Positions 46,211 to 54,708 of a stretch of 64,000 nt of DNA are shown here, piece after piece. Position numbers and translations under genes: made by a program. The notes beneath the pieces were generated by a model. It saw only the letters and a program-made list of their open reading frames with translations, searched no databases and was not told the origin of the DNA. Position 1 is the first letter of the stretch. Each line of letters starts with the position of its first letter. Source of the DNA: JAIXWP01 sp041391745 (lineage in GTDB: Bacteria; Bacteroidota; Bacteroidia; Flavobacteriales_D; Sanyastnellaceae); assembly GCA_041391745.1 (NCBI GenBank), contig JAWKNK010000016.1:6341-70340 (forward strand), given 5' to 3'.

Positions 46211-46642
46211 ATGCTAAAAGAATTTAAAGAATTCGCTTTAAAAGGTAATCTCGTTGACATGGCAATCGCCTTCGTAATGGGAGCCGCTTTCAACAAAATT
46301 GTATCTTCTTTCGTTCAAGGTATGGTAATGCCACTTGTGGGATTGCTTACTTCTGGAAAAGATTTTTCAAAAATGGATTGGGAGGTGAAAAAAGCAGTTG
46401 CAGAAGTAAAAGATGCTTCTGGAAATGTTGTTACTGAAGCTTCCGAAGCTGTCGTTGTTAAGTATGGTGATTTCATCACTGTGGCAATTGATTTTATAAT
46501 TGTAGCATTTGTAATGTTCATGATTGTAAAAGCAATAAACAAAATGAAGCGCAAAGAAGAAGCTGCTCCAGCTGCTCCACCAGCGCCATCAAAAGAAGAA
46601 GTTCTTCTTTCAGAAATCCGTGATCTACTTAAAACAAAATAA
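46211..46642 (+). CDS. mscL: Large-conductance mechanosensitive channel MscL
   Basis: MscL opens under high membrane tension and releases solutes during osmotic downshock. The 143 residues show the family start LKEFKEFALKGNLVDMAIAFVMGAAFNKIVSSFVQGMVMPLVGLL, a periplasmic loop, the second helix (FITVAIDFIIVAFVMFMIVKAINKM) and the C-terminal SKEEVLLSEIRDLLK helix. The linker is Ala/Pro-rich. It has its own promoter and terminator. Confidence 0.97.
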   Translation: MLKEFKEFALKGNLVDMAIAFVMGAAFNKIVSSFVQGMVMPLVGLLTSGKDFSKMDWEVKKAVAEVKDASGNVVTEASEAVVVKYGDFITVAIDFIIVAFVMFMIVKAINKMKRKEEAAPAAPPAPSKEEVLLSEIRDLLKTK

Positions 46643-46660
46643 TATTTTGTCCCCTTTTCG

Positions 46661-46696
46661 AAAAAGGCTTCACTTCGGTGAGGCCTTTTTTGTTTT
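46661..46696 (+). terminator. Intrinsic terminator after mscL
   Basis: AAAAAGGCTTCAC pairs with GTGAGGCCTTTTT (one G-T wobble) around a TTCG tetraloop, with T residues after it. Confidence 0.92.
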
Positions 46697-46726
46697 TGTG
46701 CTTTATGTTTGTTTCTTCTCCAGCAT

Positions 46727-48982
46727 ATGAACAGAAACAAAGCGCTTATAACACTCCTGATTGTAATGGGAATTACAATATTCAGCGTTGTAAAAGTGCT
46801 TCAGTTAAAGTTCGATTATGATTTCGAAGCTTTCTTCCCTCAAAACGATACGGAAACAGATTTTTATCTCAACTTCAGAAATCAGTTTGAAACCGACAAC
46901 GATTTTATCATCGTTGCACTAGAAAGTCAATCTTCCGTATTCAATCAAGAGTACTTAAGTGAGTTGGACCGCCTTACTAGGGACTTAGGGGAACTGGAAT
47001 ATGTAGAAGAAGTTTCTTCCTTGGCCAATCTGAATGATATATGGATTTATGAATCTTTCGGCACTTCTGTGGAGGTGCCTCTAATTCATCTCGATTCCAT
47101 TCAGAATTTTTCCAACGACTCCATTACAATATTCTCAAAGCCAGAACTAGTGGGGCTTTTTATAAGCAGTGATGCTAAAGCGGCAACTATAAACATCAAG
47201 CACAAGCAAGGCATTTCTAAAAATAAAGGCGATCGCCTTTCTGTTCAAGTGCAACAAGTGGTAGATAGCTACAAGCTCGGTAAGGCGCACGTTATCGGCA
47301 GAACATTGGGGCAGAGATTATATGTAGAAATGATGATCCAGGAATTGATCATGTTCATTTCGATCAGCCTAATCATCACTATTATTTTTCTCTTTATTGC
47401 TTTCAGATCTGGAATAGGAATTATCGTTCCTACTTTGATTGTGCTCATGTCTATTCTTTGGACTATGGGCTTTATGAAATTAATAGGAAAGAATATTGAT
47501 CTCATGATTACTGTTTTGCCTACTATAATTTTTGTGGTGGGAATGAGTGATAGCGTTCATGTGTTAACGAAATACCTTCAAGAATTACGCAACGGTAAGT
47601 CCAAAAACGAAGCCATTAGATATGCCTTTAAGAGTATCAGACTTGCTACATTTCTTACAGCTCTTACAACATCTATAGGCTTTTTCACCTTGGTACTTTC
47701 TAATATAAAACCAATCAGTGATTTTGGTATTTATATATCTGTTGGAGTATTGCTTGCTTATGGACTGACCTTTTCCGTTTTACCTGCAATCTTGTTTTTG
47801 AGCAAGCCCACTCGCTTGATAACGTTTAGCACTAAAGATGATTTTTGGACTGAGAAATTACACATTTCATTTCAATGGATCTTAAGAAATCGAATTAGGA
47901 TTTTTATAGGAGGAGGAGTAGTCGTAGGCTTTGGGTTGATTGGTATATACCTGCTGAAAGTTGATAACTACATGTTGGAGGATCTAAAGGATGATCACAT
48001 TTTGAAACAAGAGTTTCGATACATGGAAGATCACTTTTCAGGTGTTAGACCTTTCGAAATGGCAATCACTCCAGAAAAAGGAATGGATGTTTTTACATTG
48101 TCTTTTTTATCGAAAGTAGATTCTATAGATGACTATTTAATAAAGGAGTATGAAGTAGGAAGTTTGATTTCTCTTGCGACAATAGTGAAGTCAATGAACC
48201 GCTCATTGCATCAAGGAAACAATGAGTTTTATCAATTGCCAGATGAAAGAGGTTTGAGGTTAATTAAAAGAATGCTGCGCAAAAAACAAGTCGCTCAATT
48301 GGTACACCTGTATTACAACGATAGCACTAATGTGCTTCGAGTAAGCGGAAAGGTAGGAGATGTAGGTAGGCTTCATTATGAATCTGAAAATGCTGCATTA
48401 GCGGAATATGTTTCAAATCATTTTCCTAAGGGTTCCATGAAGGTTAAGGTGACGGGCACTGCTCAACTCATTGATTTAAACAATAAGTATTTAGTTGAAA
48501 ATCTGGTGTTAGATTTATTGCTATCTGTCTTTGCAATCGGTCTTATTATGTCGATTATTTACAAGTCGTGGCGCATGTTTTTCCTAACGATTATTCCGAA
48601 TATTATACCGTTAGTATTAGTCGCCGGAATAATGGGATTCACGGGGATTCCCATTAAGGTAAGTACATCGATTATATTCAATATAGCGTTTGGCATCGCC
48701 GTGGACGATACCATTCACTTTCTCGCTAGAGTTAGAACATTGTTAGGAGAAGGGAAGTCAGTTCAGTATGCTGTGAAGCGTACTTTTTTGACTACTGGAA
48801 AAGCTATGATCATTACCACCCTTATCTTATGTGGCGGTTTTGTGACGCTTATATTCTCCAATTTTATGGGAACGTTTTACATAGGACTCCTCATCACTAC
48901 CACGTTAATTATTGGTGTGATTACTGAATTGCTATTTGCTCCTTTAGTAGTGCTGTTTTTCTTTAATAAAAAATCACTTTAG
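46727..48982 (+). CDS. RND-superfamily exporter with two MMPL domains
   Basis: This inner-membrane protein of about 751 residues has the RND layout: one helix, a large loop, a five-helix block, then the same again. Both helix blocks carry acidic or polar residues in the sense of family motifs: VVGMSDSVHVLTKYLQELRNG and AFGIAVDDTIHFLARVRTLLGEG. It resembles 'predicted exporters of the RND superfamily' linked to lipids or hopanoids. Substrate is unknown and no membrane-fusion or outer-membrane partner is adjacent. I chose the ATG at 46727 (MNRNKALITLL), since the extra residues upstream do not fit. It overlaps the convergent Kazal gene by 9 bp. Confidence 0.88.
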   Translation: MNRNKALITLLIVMGITIFSVVKVLQLKFDYDFEAFFPQNDTETDFYLNFRNQFETDNDFIIVALESQSSVFNQEYLSELDRLTRDLGELEYVEEVSSLANLNDIWIYESFGTSVEVPLIHLDSIQNFSNDSITIFSKPELVGLFISSDAKAATINIKHKQGISKNKGDRLSVQVQQVVDSYKLGKAHVIGRTLGQRLYVEMMIQELIMFISISLIITIIFLFIAFRSGIGIIVPTLIVLMSILWTMGFMKLIGKNIDLMITVLPTIIFVVGMSDSVHVLTKYLQELRNGKSKNEAIRYAFKSIRLATFLTALTTSIGFFTLVLSNIKPISDFGIYISVGVLLAYGLTFSVLPAILFLSKPTRLITFSTKDDFWTEKLHISFQWILRNRIRIFIGGGVVVGFGLIGIYLLKVDNYMLEDLKDDHILKQEFRYMEDHFSGVRPFEMAITPEKGMDVFTLSFLSKVDSIDDYLIKEYEVGSLISLATIVKSMNRSLHQGNNEFYQLPDERGLRLIKRMLRKKQVAQLVHLYYNDSTNVLRVSGKVGDVGRLHYESENAALAEYVSNHFPKGSMKVKVTGTAQLIDLNNKYLVENLVLDLLLSVFAIGLIMSIIYKSWRMFFLTIIPNIIPLVLVAGIMGFTGIPIKVSTSIIFNIAFGIAVDDTIHFLARVRTLLGEGKSVQYAVKRTFLTTGKAMIITTLILCGGFVTLIFSNFMGTFYIGLLITTTLIIGVITELLFAPLVVLFFFNKKSL

Positions 48983-49813
48983 AATTTTTATGCTTACCGG
49001 TTTTGCAGTTGATTCAAAAGAAATGTTGACCATGTAAATCCCACTTGCTAACGAAGTTCCATCAATATTTAATAGCGAAGAACTAAAGCCGCTTTGTGAC
49101 ATAGCGATTTTCCCGGTTACATCTACTAATTCAATGGTTTTGATTGGCAAGGCAGCATGAGATGAAACGGTGAATACTCCTTCGATAGGATTAGGAAATA
49201 CTGAAACATAGCTCTCTGGGTGCTCAATGACTGACGTAATACATTCACCTCCTGTATAAGAAGTAACACCGCCGTAATTTATTGCATGACAAGAGTTCGA
49301 GTAAGTAATGCCATCACAACCGCAAACGGGATCCCACACGGAAATACAAATGATGTCTGGATTGATCAGACTTGGATCAACGCAGTCGTCGCAAGCGCTT
49401 TCGCAAGACTCTTCATCGGCGAAGAAATAGTCGGTGTAGTCTACTCCGTCTGAGGCAACAAATCCGCAGCCAGAAACAGTGACGCAGCCTTGATTTTCAA
49501 CGTAAGCAATGCCCAATACCATGTCGCAAAGTCCGAAATCGATGTCGCCGGGAATCTCATTGCAGCTAGTTTCACAATTGCTTTGACACGTTTCTATAGA
49601 CTCATAGAAATAACCTGTGTAGTCAATTCCATCAGACCCAGTATAATCACAACCAGAAATCATAACGCAACCTTGGTTTTCGAAGTAGGCAATACCTAGC
49701 GGCATCGCACATTCGCCAAAGTCAACTCCATCAGGAATGGCAGTACATTCAGTAGGTTGAGCATAGGCTGAAAATGAAAGTGCAAGAATGAATAAGGTGT
49801 ATAGAATCTTCAT
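48974..49813 (-). CDS. Secreted protein with two six-Cys repeats, a Kazal-like domain and a T9SS type A tail
   Basis: This 279-residue protein has a signal peptide (1-19), then two tandem repeats of about 62 residues (20-82 and 83-144). Both follow C-x4-P...DFG-x-C-x-M-x-LGIAY-x-ENQGC...SGC...SDG-x-DYT...C-x3-C, with all six Cys at matching spacing. A Kazal-type domain follows (about 145-191), with the core WDPVCGCDGITYSNSC. The tail (about 200-279, VFPNPIEGVFTV, LVDVTGKIAMS, LASGIYMVNI) is a type A sorting signal. Kazal domains inhibit serine proteases, so it may protect the cell or act as a toxin or adhesin. I do not recognise the repeat family. Confidence 0.85.
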   Translation of the reverse strand: MKILYTLFILALSFSAYAQPTECTAIPDGVDFGECAMPLGIAYFENQGCVMISGCDYTGSDGIDYTGYFYESIETCQSNCETSCNEIPGDIDFGLCDMVLGIAYVENQGCVTVSGCGFVASDGVDYTDYFFADEESCESACDDCVDPSLINPDIICISVWDPVCGCDGITYSNSCHAINYGGVTSYTGGECITSVIEHPESYVSVFPNPIEGVFTVSSHAALPIKTIELVDVTGKIAMSQSGFSSSLLNIDGTSLASGIYMVNISFESTAKPVSIKILK

Positions 49814-49959
49814 AGTGTAATGTTTTCTTTTACAATGATACTTTTTTTAGTAAAAAGGTTGCCTCATTTTTATCGTTTGGAAATGGGTTTAAGTCGATTT
49901 TTTTAACAGAATTACATGAGAATCATTATATTTACATAACCTTGAGTTAAACAAAATCA

Positions 49960-51519
49960 GTGTTACGATATACCGCCATACTCTTTATCTTCCTGTCTTC
50001 TTCGATTTGTGCGCAAATTGAAAAGACTGGAACTCCCTTGACATGGGGAGTCGAGCCTGGTGCAATCACTCCTAGTATTTGGAGAACACTTCCAGAATTT
50101 GATGTGCTTTCATTATTATCTCAAGATGATGCAGACCAGGCGATCAAAACGCTACCGTACCGATTTGCAATAAGTACTCCTGTAAATTACAATCTTTCTA
50201 ATTGTGGTAGATGGACCACCCTTAACAATGGTGATCGCATTTGGGCTTTAGGCTTAAGCTCTGAACAGGCTTTATCTTTGAATGTAATTTTCAAGACATT
50301 AAATATTCCCGCAGGAGCAAGACTATACATTTATTCTGAAGATCAATCGGATTATATCGGTCCACTTACAAGTAGAAATAATTGTTTCAATTCTGAATTT
50401 CCCACATTGCCAATGGCAGGAGGTGAAGTTATTATAGAGTACTTCGAACCATTTGCGGTGCGCGGGCAAGGTGAAATTCAAATCGACAATATTGCTCAAG
50501 GCTACAAAACTCTTTCTGTTCCGCAATTCAATGAATTCTCATGTTTCGAAGAGTTTCCAACCAATGCAAATGAACAACTACTCAGCTTAAAATCAAGTTC
50601 GATTTTGATGTTAGTGGACGGCGGTCAAAGAGTGGCCACTGGTAATTTGGTAAACAATACTATTGGCGATGGTGAGCCATTGCTTCTTACAGCTTCTACA
50701 GCTTTAATAGGTAATCCCGATTCATGGGTTTTTGTAGTAAATAATAGCGTAAGCTGTGAACCTTCAACGGTAGGACTCGGATTCAAATGTTGGGATAATG
50801 CTTTAAGTGGAGCAGAAGTTTTGGTTGAAAATCAAGAAACGGGCTTGGCACTTCTTCAAGTGAAAGAACTGCCTAAAACATCTTGGGGAGTTTATCTTTC
50901 TGGTTGGAATAAGTCAACACCATCCGTAGATCATTATTTTACTATTCAACACGCATTTGGAAGAAGACAAAGTGTTTCTGAATACGCTGGTGGATTGAAT
51001 ACGCTAACCTGGGAAGGACTTACTGTGGCTCCCGTAGCGCAATGGGATGAAGGAAATACTTTTGTGGGTAGTTTAGGCTCCCCAATTTTCAATGCGGAAG
51101 GAATGTTGTGTGGCGCTCTCGTTGGAGGAAATTCAAAATGCAATGGCGAGGGCAGTGATTACTTTGGACTTTTGGCGAATGCGTGGACAGATTTTGCTCC
51201 TTTCCTGAATCCATCTGGCGTTGATAAAGTGGAAACACAAGGCTTTTTCCCCATATTTTATGAAGAAGCAACGGAGAAAAATGATGTTATAGAAGTTCAT
51301 CTATTCCCAAATCCAGCTCAAGGATTCGTTTACATTCAAAATGAGACAGACAATTCAGTTTTGAGTGTTAGTCTTATTGATATGTCAGGAAGAAAGGTTT
51401 CAGTTTATCATCCGGAATTGCCTTACTTGGATGTTAGTAGTCTTCCTAATGGCGTATATCAAGTGCAAATCAATTTGCAAAATCAAGTCATTCAAAAGAA
51501 ATTAGTCGTTCGTCATTAA
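49960..51519 (+). CDS. Secreted trypsin-like protein with T9SS type A tail, catalytic triad lost
   Basis: A GTG start gives a 519-residue protein with signal peptide (1-19). The region 200-420 aligns by eye with Bacteroidetes lysyl-endopeptidase-like proteases. Matching pieces include ATGNLVNNTIGDGEPLLLTAS, WVFVVN, VYLSGWNKS, TIQHAFGRRQSVS and GSPIFNAEGMLCGALVGG. Each catalytic position is changed: the LTAxHC motif reads LTASTA (His to Thr247), the D in DFALLEL reads G (Gly295 in TGLALLQV), and GxSGSP reads GSLGSP (Ser to Leu372). The C-terminal tail (HLFPNPAQGFVYI, LIDMSGRKVSVY, LPNGVYQVQINL) is a type A sorting domain. It is likely secreted but not a working protease. Confidence 0.82.
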   Translation: MLRYTAILFIFLSSSICAQIEKTGTPLTWGVEPGAITPSIWRTLPEFDVLSLLSQDDADQAIKTLPYRFAISTPVNYNLSNCGRWTTLNNGDRIWALGLSSEQALSLNVIFKTLNIPAGARLYIYSEDQSDYIGPLTSRNNCFNSEFPTLPMAGGEVIIEYFEPFAVRGQGEIQIDNIAQGYKTLSVPQFNEFSCFEEFPTNANEQLLSLKSSSILMLVDGGQRVATGNLVNNTIGDGEPLLLTASTALIGNPDSWVFVVNNSVSCEPSTVGLGFKCWDNALSGAEVLVENQETGLALLQVKELPKTSWGVYLSGWNKSTPSVDHYFTIQHAFGRRQSVSEYAGGLNTLTWEGLTVAPVAQWDEGNTFVGSLGSPIFNAEGMLCGALVGGNSKCNGEGSDYFGLLANAWTDFAPFLNPSGVDKVETQGFFPIFYEEATEKNDVIEVHLFPNPAQGFVYIQNETDNSVLSVSLIDMSGRKVSVYHPELPYLDVSSLPNGVYQVQINLQNQVIQKKLVVRH

Positions 51520-52325
51520 TCGATTTTATTGTGCGCTTCTGTATTATTTAAGATGAGCACTCCAGCCACTGTGCAAGTCACAATGACTAAACTTGGTCCG
51601 AAAAATGGGATTCTAAAAAGCAATGCATAAGGCAATCCATTTCCAACAGCCAATCCAGAATTTTTTCGAATAAACTTTACACTTTTGGAATACGAATACC
51701 TTTTGTTTTCCATGGCATAGTCCATTGTAGAAAAGCCCGAATAGTACGCACTAATTAGAAGGGAAATAACCCAACTGAGAGGTGAAAGTATAAGGTCCAA
51801 TGGAGCAAAAACGAAGCCTACAATCACATTGATAAGGAAAAGTAGCAAGTTCATTCCTAGTTCAGCAAAGAGGTTCCTGAATGAAAGTGCTACACCTCTT
51901 CCTATGTCAGATATAAAATCATGAAAGTTGAACGGAATGGTTTCTCCATTGATTTTTTCTTGCGCTCTTGAAGCCAATAAAGACATCACTGGTGACATCA
52001 AAGCGAGCGTTACATACTTTGAAATTTTCCAAAAAACAATCAAGCTCAAAGCCCAAGCTGAAATTTCAATAATAGATGTCCCGAGCTGTGCAAAGAAATT
52101 TGTGAATGAATCGAAGGCATCACCTTCTATTACTCCGAAATACTCATTAACCCAAGTCATAAGTGTTTCAATCATCATTTTTATTATCCGTGTCGTACCA
52201 AAAAAGAGTGTTACACTTACGAGGATCGGGTAAATAAAGAAATGGGAGAGGCCATTTTTTCTAATGAAGGACCATGATTTGCTCCAAGTAGAAAAGCCGA
52301 TGTTAAATTGTTTCAAGAATGTCAT
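51516..52325 (-). CDS. EI24-domain membrane protein (CysZ-like)
   Basis: This protein of about 269 residues has four or five membrane segments and matches the EI24/CysZ-like family (MTFLKQFNIGFSTWSKSWSFIRKNGLSHFFIYPILVSVTLF and the later LSPLSWVISLLISAYYSGFSTMDYAMENKRYSYSKSVKFIRKNSGLAVGNG). CysZ proteins move sulfate; Bacteroidetes versions have no known substrate. I chose the ATG at 52325 instead of one 15 bp upstream near the terminator. It overlaps the trypsin-like gene end by 4 bp in convergent orientation. Confidence 0.82.
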   Translation of the reverse strand: MTFLKQFNIGFSTWSKSWSFIRKNGLSHFFIYPILVSVTLFFGTTRIIKMMIETLMTWVNEYFGVIEGDAFDSFTNFFAQLGTSIIEISAWALSLIVFWKISKYVTLALMSPVMSLLASRAQEKINGETIPFNFHDFISDIGRGVALSFRNLFAELGMNLLLFLINVIVGFVFAPLDLILSPLSWVISLLISAYYSGFSTMDYAMENKRYSYSKSVKFIRKNSGLAVGNGLPYALLFRIPFFGPSLVIVTCTVAGVLILNNTEAHNKID

Positions 52326-52340
52326 GGAATAAAGATTCAA

Positions 52341-52377
52341 AAAAAAACGTCCCGAAAACTATCGGGACGTTTTTTTT
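52341..52377. terminator. Intrinsic terminator for the acidic-protein operon
   Basis: AAAAAAACGTCCCGA pairs with TCGGGACGTTTTTTT over 15 bp with a 6-nt loop. It ends transcription from the minus-strand acidic-protein gene and would also work on the plus strand. Confidence 0.92.
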
Positions 52378-52394
52378 ATGAAATTTTATTGAGA

Positions 52395-52751
52395 CTAGTC
52401 GTCATCGCCATCATCTTCGTCGGCGTTGTCGTTATCTGAGTCATCATCATCGTCGTCATCGTCTGAAGAAGAATCTCCAGAGTCGTCTCCTTTGAAGTTG
52501 TCAAACTCACCCATCGACAATCCATCATTGTCATTGTTTTCTTCTTCATCGACTTCCATGTTTTTGTCAATCTTGAAGAGATAGATGGTGTCGTCGGTCT
52601 TAATTTCCAACGCCTTGATGAACTGACCTTTTGGAGTGGTGAAAGACACCAAGTTGTCATTTTCAAAGCCATTAGGATAGTGTTCATTGATCAAATCAAT
52701 GTGCTCCTTACCGAGCGTTTTGTAATCCTTGATAATACGCTTTAGTGCCAT
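52395..52751 (-). CDS. Small conserved protein with a highly acidic C-terminal tail
   Basis: The first 70 residues form a compact domain (MALKRIIKDYKTLGKEHI, LVSFTTPKGQFIKALEIKTDDTIYLFKID). The last 45 residues are nearly all D, S, N, E and G, including runs of eight and more acidic residues. I recall a similar small Flavobacteriia family that databases sometimes call 'DNA primase', but no primase motif is visible here, so I would not use that name. It begins 10 bp after the deoxyhypusine-synthase-like gene, so the two are co-transcribed. The acidic tail could mimic nucleic acid or bind a basic partner. Confidence 0.7.
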   Translation of the reverse strand: MALKRIIKDYKTLGKEHIDLINEHYPNGFENDNLVSFTTPKGQFIKALEIKTDDTIYLFKIDKNMEVDEEENNDNDGLSMGEFDNFKGDDSGDSSSDDDDDDDDSDNDNADEDDGDDD

Positions 52752-52761
52752 GGGGCGCAGA

Positions 52762-53739
52762 TTAATGATTTAATAACCAAGCAAAAATTAATGGAGCAAC
52801 AATCGTTGCGTCACTTTCTATAATAAACTTTGGGGTAGTTATGTCTAGTTTTCCCCAAGTGATTTTCTCATTTGGCACAGCTCCACTGTAACTTCCGTAG
52901 CTTGTGGTGCTATCAGAAATTTGGCAGAAGTAGCTCCAAAAAGGTACGTCGTGCATTTCCATATCTTGGTAAAGCATTGGTACAACACAAATCGGGAAGT
53001 CACCCGCGATTCCGCCACCAATCTGGAAGAATCCAACACCTTTGCCAGCGCTGTTTTCAGTGTACCACTTGGCCAACCAAGTCATATATTCTATACCGCT
53101 TTTCATTGTAGAAGGTTTCAATTCTTCTTTAATACAATATGAAGCGAAAATATTTCCCATCGTGCTGTCTTCCCACCCTGGAACAATGATAGGAAGGTTT
53201 CTCTCTGCAGCAGCAATCATCCATGAATTCTTAGGATCAATTTGATAGTACTGCTCAAGTACACCACTCATTATCATTTTGTACATGTACTCATGCGGAA
53301 AGTATCTTTCTCCTTTATCATCGGCTTCTTTCCACAATTGGTGGATGTGCTTTTGCAAACGACGAAAAGCTTCCTCTTCTGGAATACAAGTGTCAGTAAC
53401 GCGGTTCCAGCCTTTTTCCAATAGATCCCATTCTTCTTGAGGAGTAAGGTCGCGGTAGTTAGGAACGCGTTTGTAATGGTCGTGAGCTACAAGGTTCATC
53501 AAATCCTCTTCAAGGTTTGCCCCTGTGCAAGAGATGATAGCTACTTTTCCTTGACGAATCATTTCTGCCAATGAAATGCCCAGCTCAGCTGTTGACATTG
53601 CACCTGCTAATGTGATCATCATTTTTCCACCTTCTGTGAGGTGAGCTTCGTAACCCTTGGCCGCGTCTACCATTGCTGCAGCATTGAAGTGCAGATAATT
53701 GCTAGACATGAACTCACGGATTGATGCGTATTTACCCAT
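52762..53739 (-). CDS. Deoxyhypusine-synthase-family enzyme
   Basis: In eukaryotes and archaea this NAD-dependent enzyme moves an aminobutyl group from spermidine to a lysine of eIF5A. Bacterial relatives probably make homospermidine or a related polyamine, since bacteria lack eIF5A. The 325-residue protein keeps the fold: LAGAMSTAELGISLAEMI, ISCTGANLEEDLMNL, PIIVPGWEDSTMGN, GGGIAGDF and PNEKITWGKLD, where the lysine of WGK (about residue 297) is the catalytic lysine of the family. The arginine decarboxylase lies two genes upstream on the same strand. The exact product is unknown. Confidence 0.88.
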   Translation of the reverse strand: MGKYASIREFMSSNYLHFNAAAMVDAAKGYEAHLTEGGKMMITLAGAMSTAELGISLAEMIRQGKVAIISCTGANLEEDLMNLVAHDHYKRVPNYRDLTPQEEWDLLEKGWNRVTDTCIPEEEAFRRLQKHIHQLWKEADDKGERYFPHEYMYKMIMSGVLEQYYQIDPKNSWMIAAAERNLPIIVPGWEDSTMGNIFASYCIKEELKPSTMKSGIEYMTWLAKWYTENSAGKGVGFFQIGGGIAGDFPICVVPMLYQDMEMHDVPFWSYFCQISDSTTSYGSYSGAVPNEKITWGKLDITTPKFIIESDATIVAPLIFAWLLNH

Positions 53740-53850
53740 TACTTATTTGTTTGTTCTACTAAGGTAGTTTTTTGATTTGAATTCTTCGGCAAATATTAAA
53801 AAAATCAATTCTTCAAATTGATACCTTTTTTAATGTTTTTGAAAAAAAAA

Positions 53851-54705
53851 TTATGAAGTGAAATTTTTCTCATGGAGAAGGCGCACCAAACCTCGGATAA
53901 AGAACTTTCTGATTTTTTTATCCAACTCTTTATTTAACGGCTCATTCAGCACATATTGAAACTTAAGTTGAATGTATTCCTGCTTTACAGCTACGGTCTT
54001 CAAGTTCATTGTTCCAGGCTGAATCTCTGACTTGTGAGGTTCCAACATAGCGATTAGCTGATTCTCCAGTTTTTCAATATCACTCAATTTGTTAACGTCA
54101 ACTTCAAATTCTATACTCGTTTTCTTTAAATCGCGACGCGTGTAATTGATGATTTCTGATGAAAAGACTTTGTTGTTTGGAATATAAACAATGTCATCAT
54201 CATCATTGAGCAAATGAACGTTGGTGAGGGTAATATCCAGAATCTTTCCTTTGTTGCCATCTATCGATACTTGATCGCCTATTGAAACTACTTTCACAAA
54301 AGTCAGATACATTCCATTGATGAGGTTTGAAATGTAATCTTTGGTCATCAGTACAACAGCCGCTGCTATAAGCGAAAGCGTAGTAAATGCTTCTTTTATG
54401 GAAATATTGAAAAGAGAAAGTAAAATCGCCAAAGACATGGCGAAATAAATGATTTTAGAAATATGGCTTACGCCAATAGTGAAGTTGTCTCTTCTGAGAT
54501 TGGGGTTTTGGATTTTGTAAGTAATCAAAATAATTTGACGTACCACTTCCACCACTAGATAGGCGATTACAGTGCGATAGAAAGTATGCTCGAATACTGG
54601 CGGGAACTCAATTACCGCCGTGATTTGATCATAGGCTTCATGAAATGCTATAATAGCTACCAAAAAACCAATGGTAAGTAATAAACGAGGAATGCTAAAT
54701 ATCAT
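53851..54705 (-). CDS. Small-conductance mechanosensitive channel (MscS family)
   Basis: The 284-residue protein has four predicted helices followed by the MscS pore and beta domain: LSLIAAAVVLMTKDYISNLINGMYLTFVKVVSIGDQVSIDGNKGKILDITLTNVHL. The pore-lining helix has Gly/Ala-poor packing compared with E. coli MscS, so gating may differ. The C-terminal domain (about 200-284) fits the cytoplasmic cage. It lies 3 bp after the arginine decarboxylase stop and is probably co-transcribed with it. Confidence 0.88.
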   Translation of the reverse strand: MIFSIPRLLLTIGFLVAIIAFHEAYDQITAVIEFPPVFEHTFYRTVIAYLVVEVVRQIILITYKIQNPNLRRDNFTIGVSHISKIIYFAMSLAILLSLFNISIKEAFTTLSLIAAAVVLMTKDYISNLINGMYLTFVKVVSIGDQVSIDGNKGKILDITLTNVHLLNDDDDIVYIPNNKVFSSEIINYTRRDLKKTSIEFEVDVNKLSDIEKLENQLIAMLEPHKSEIQPGTMNLKTVAVKQEYIQLKFQYVLNEPLNKELDKKIRKFFIRGLVRLLHEKNFTS

Positions 54706-54708
54706 GGA

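Noticed and set aside
52376..52687. Second open frame (Met/Thr-rich) overlapping the acidic protein
   Set aside because: It comes from a shifted reading of the GAT/GAC-rich tail. The other frame has the conserved-looking N-terminal domain, and its start is 10 bp after the upstream gene.
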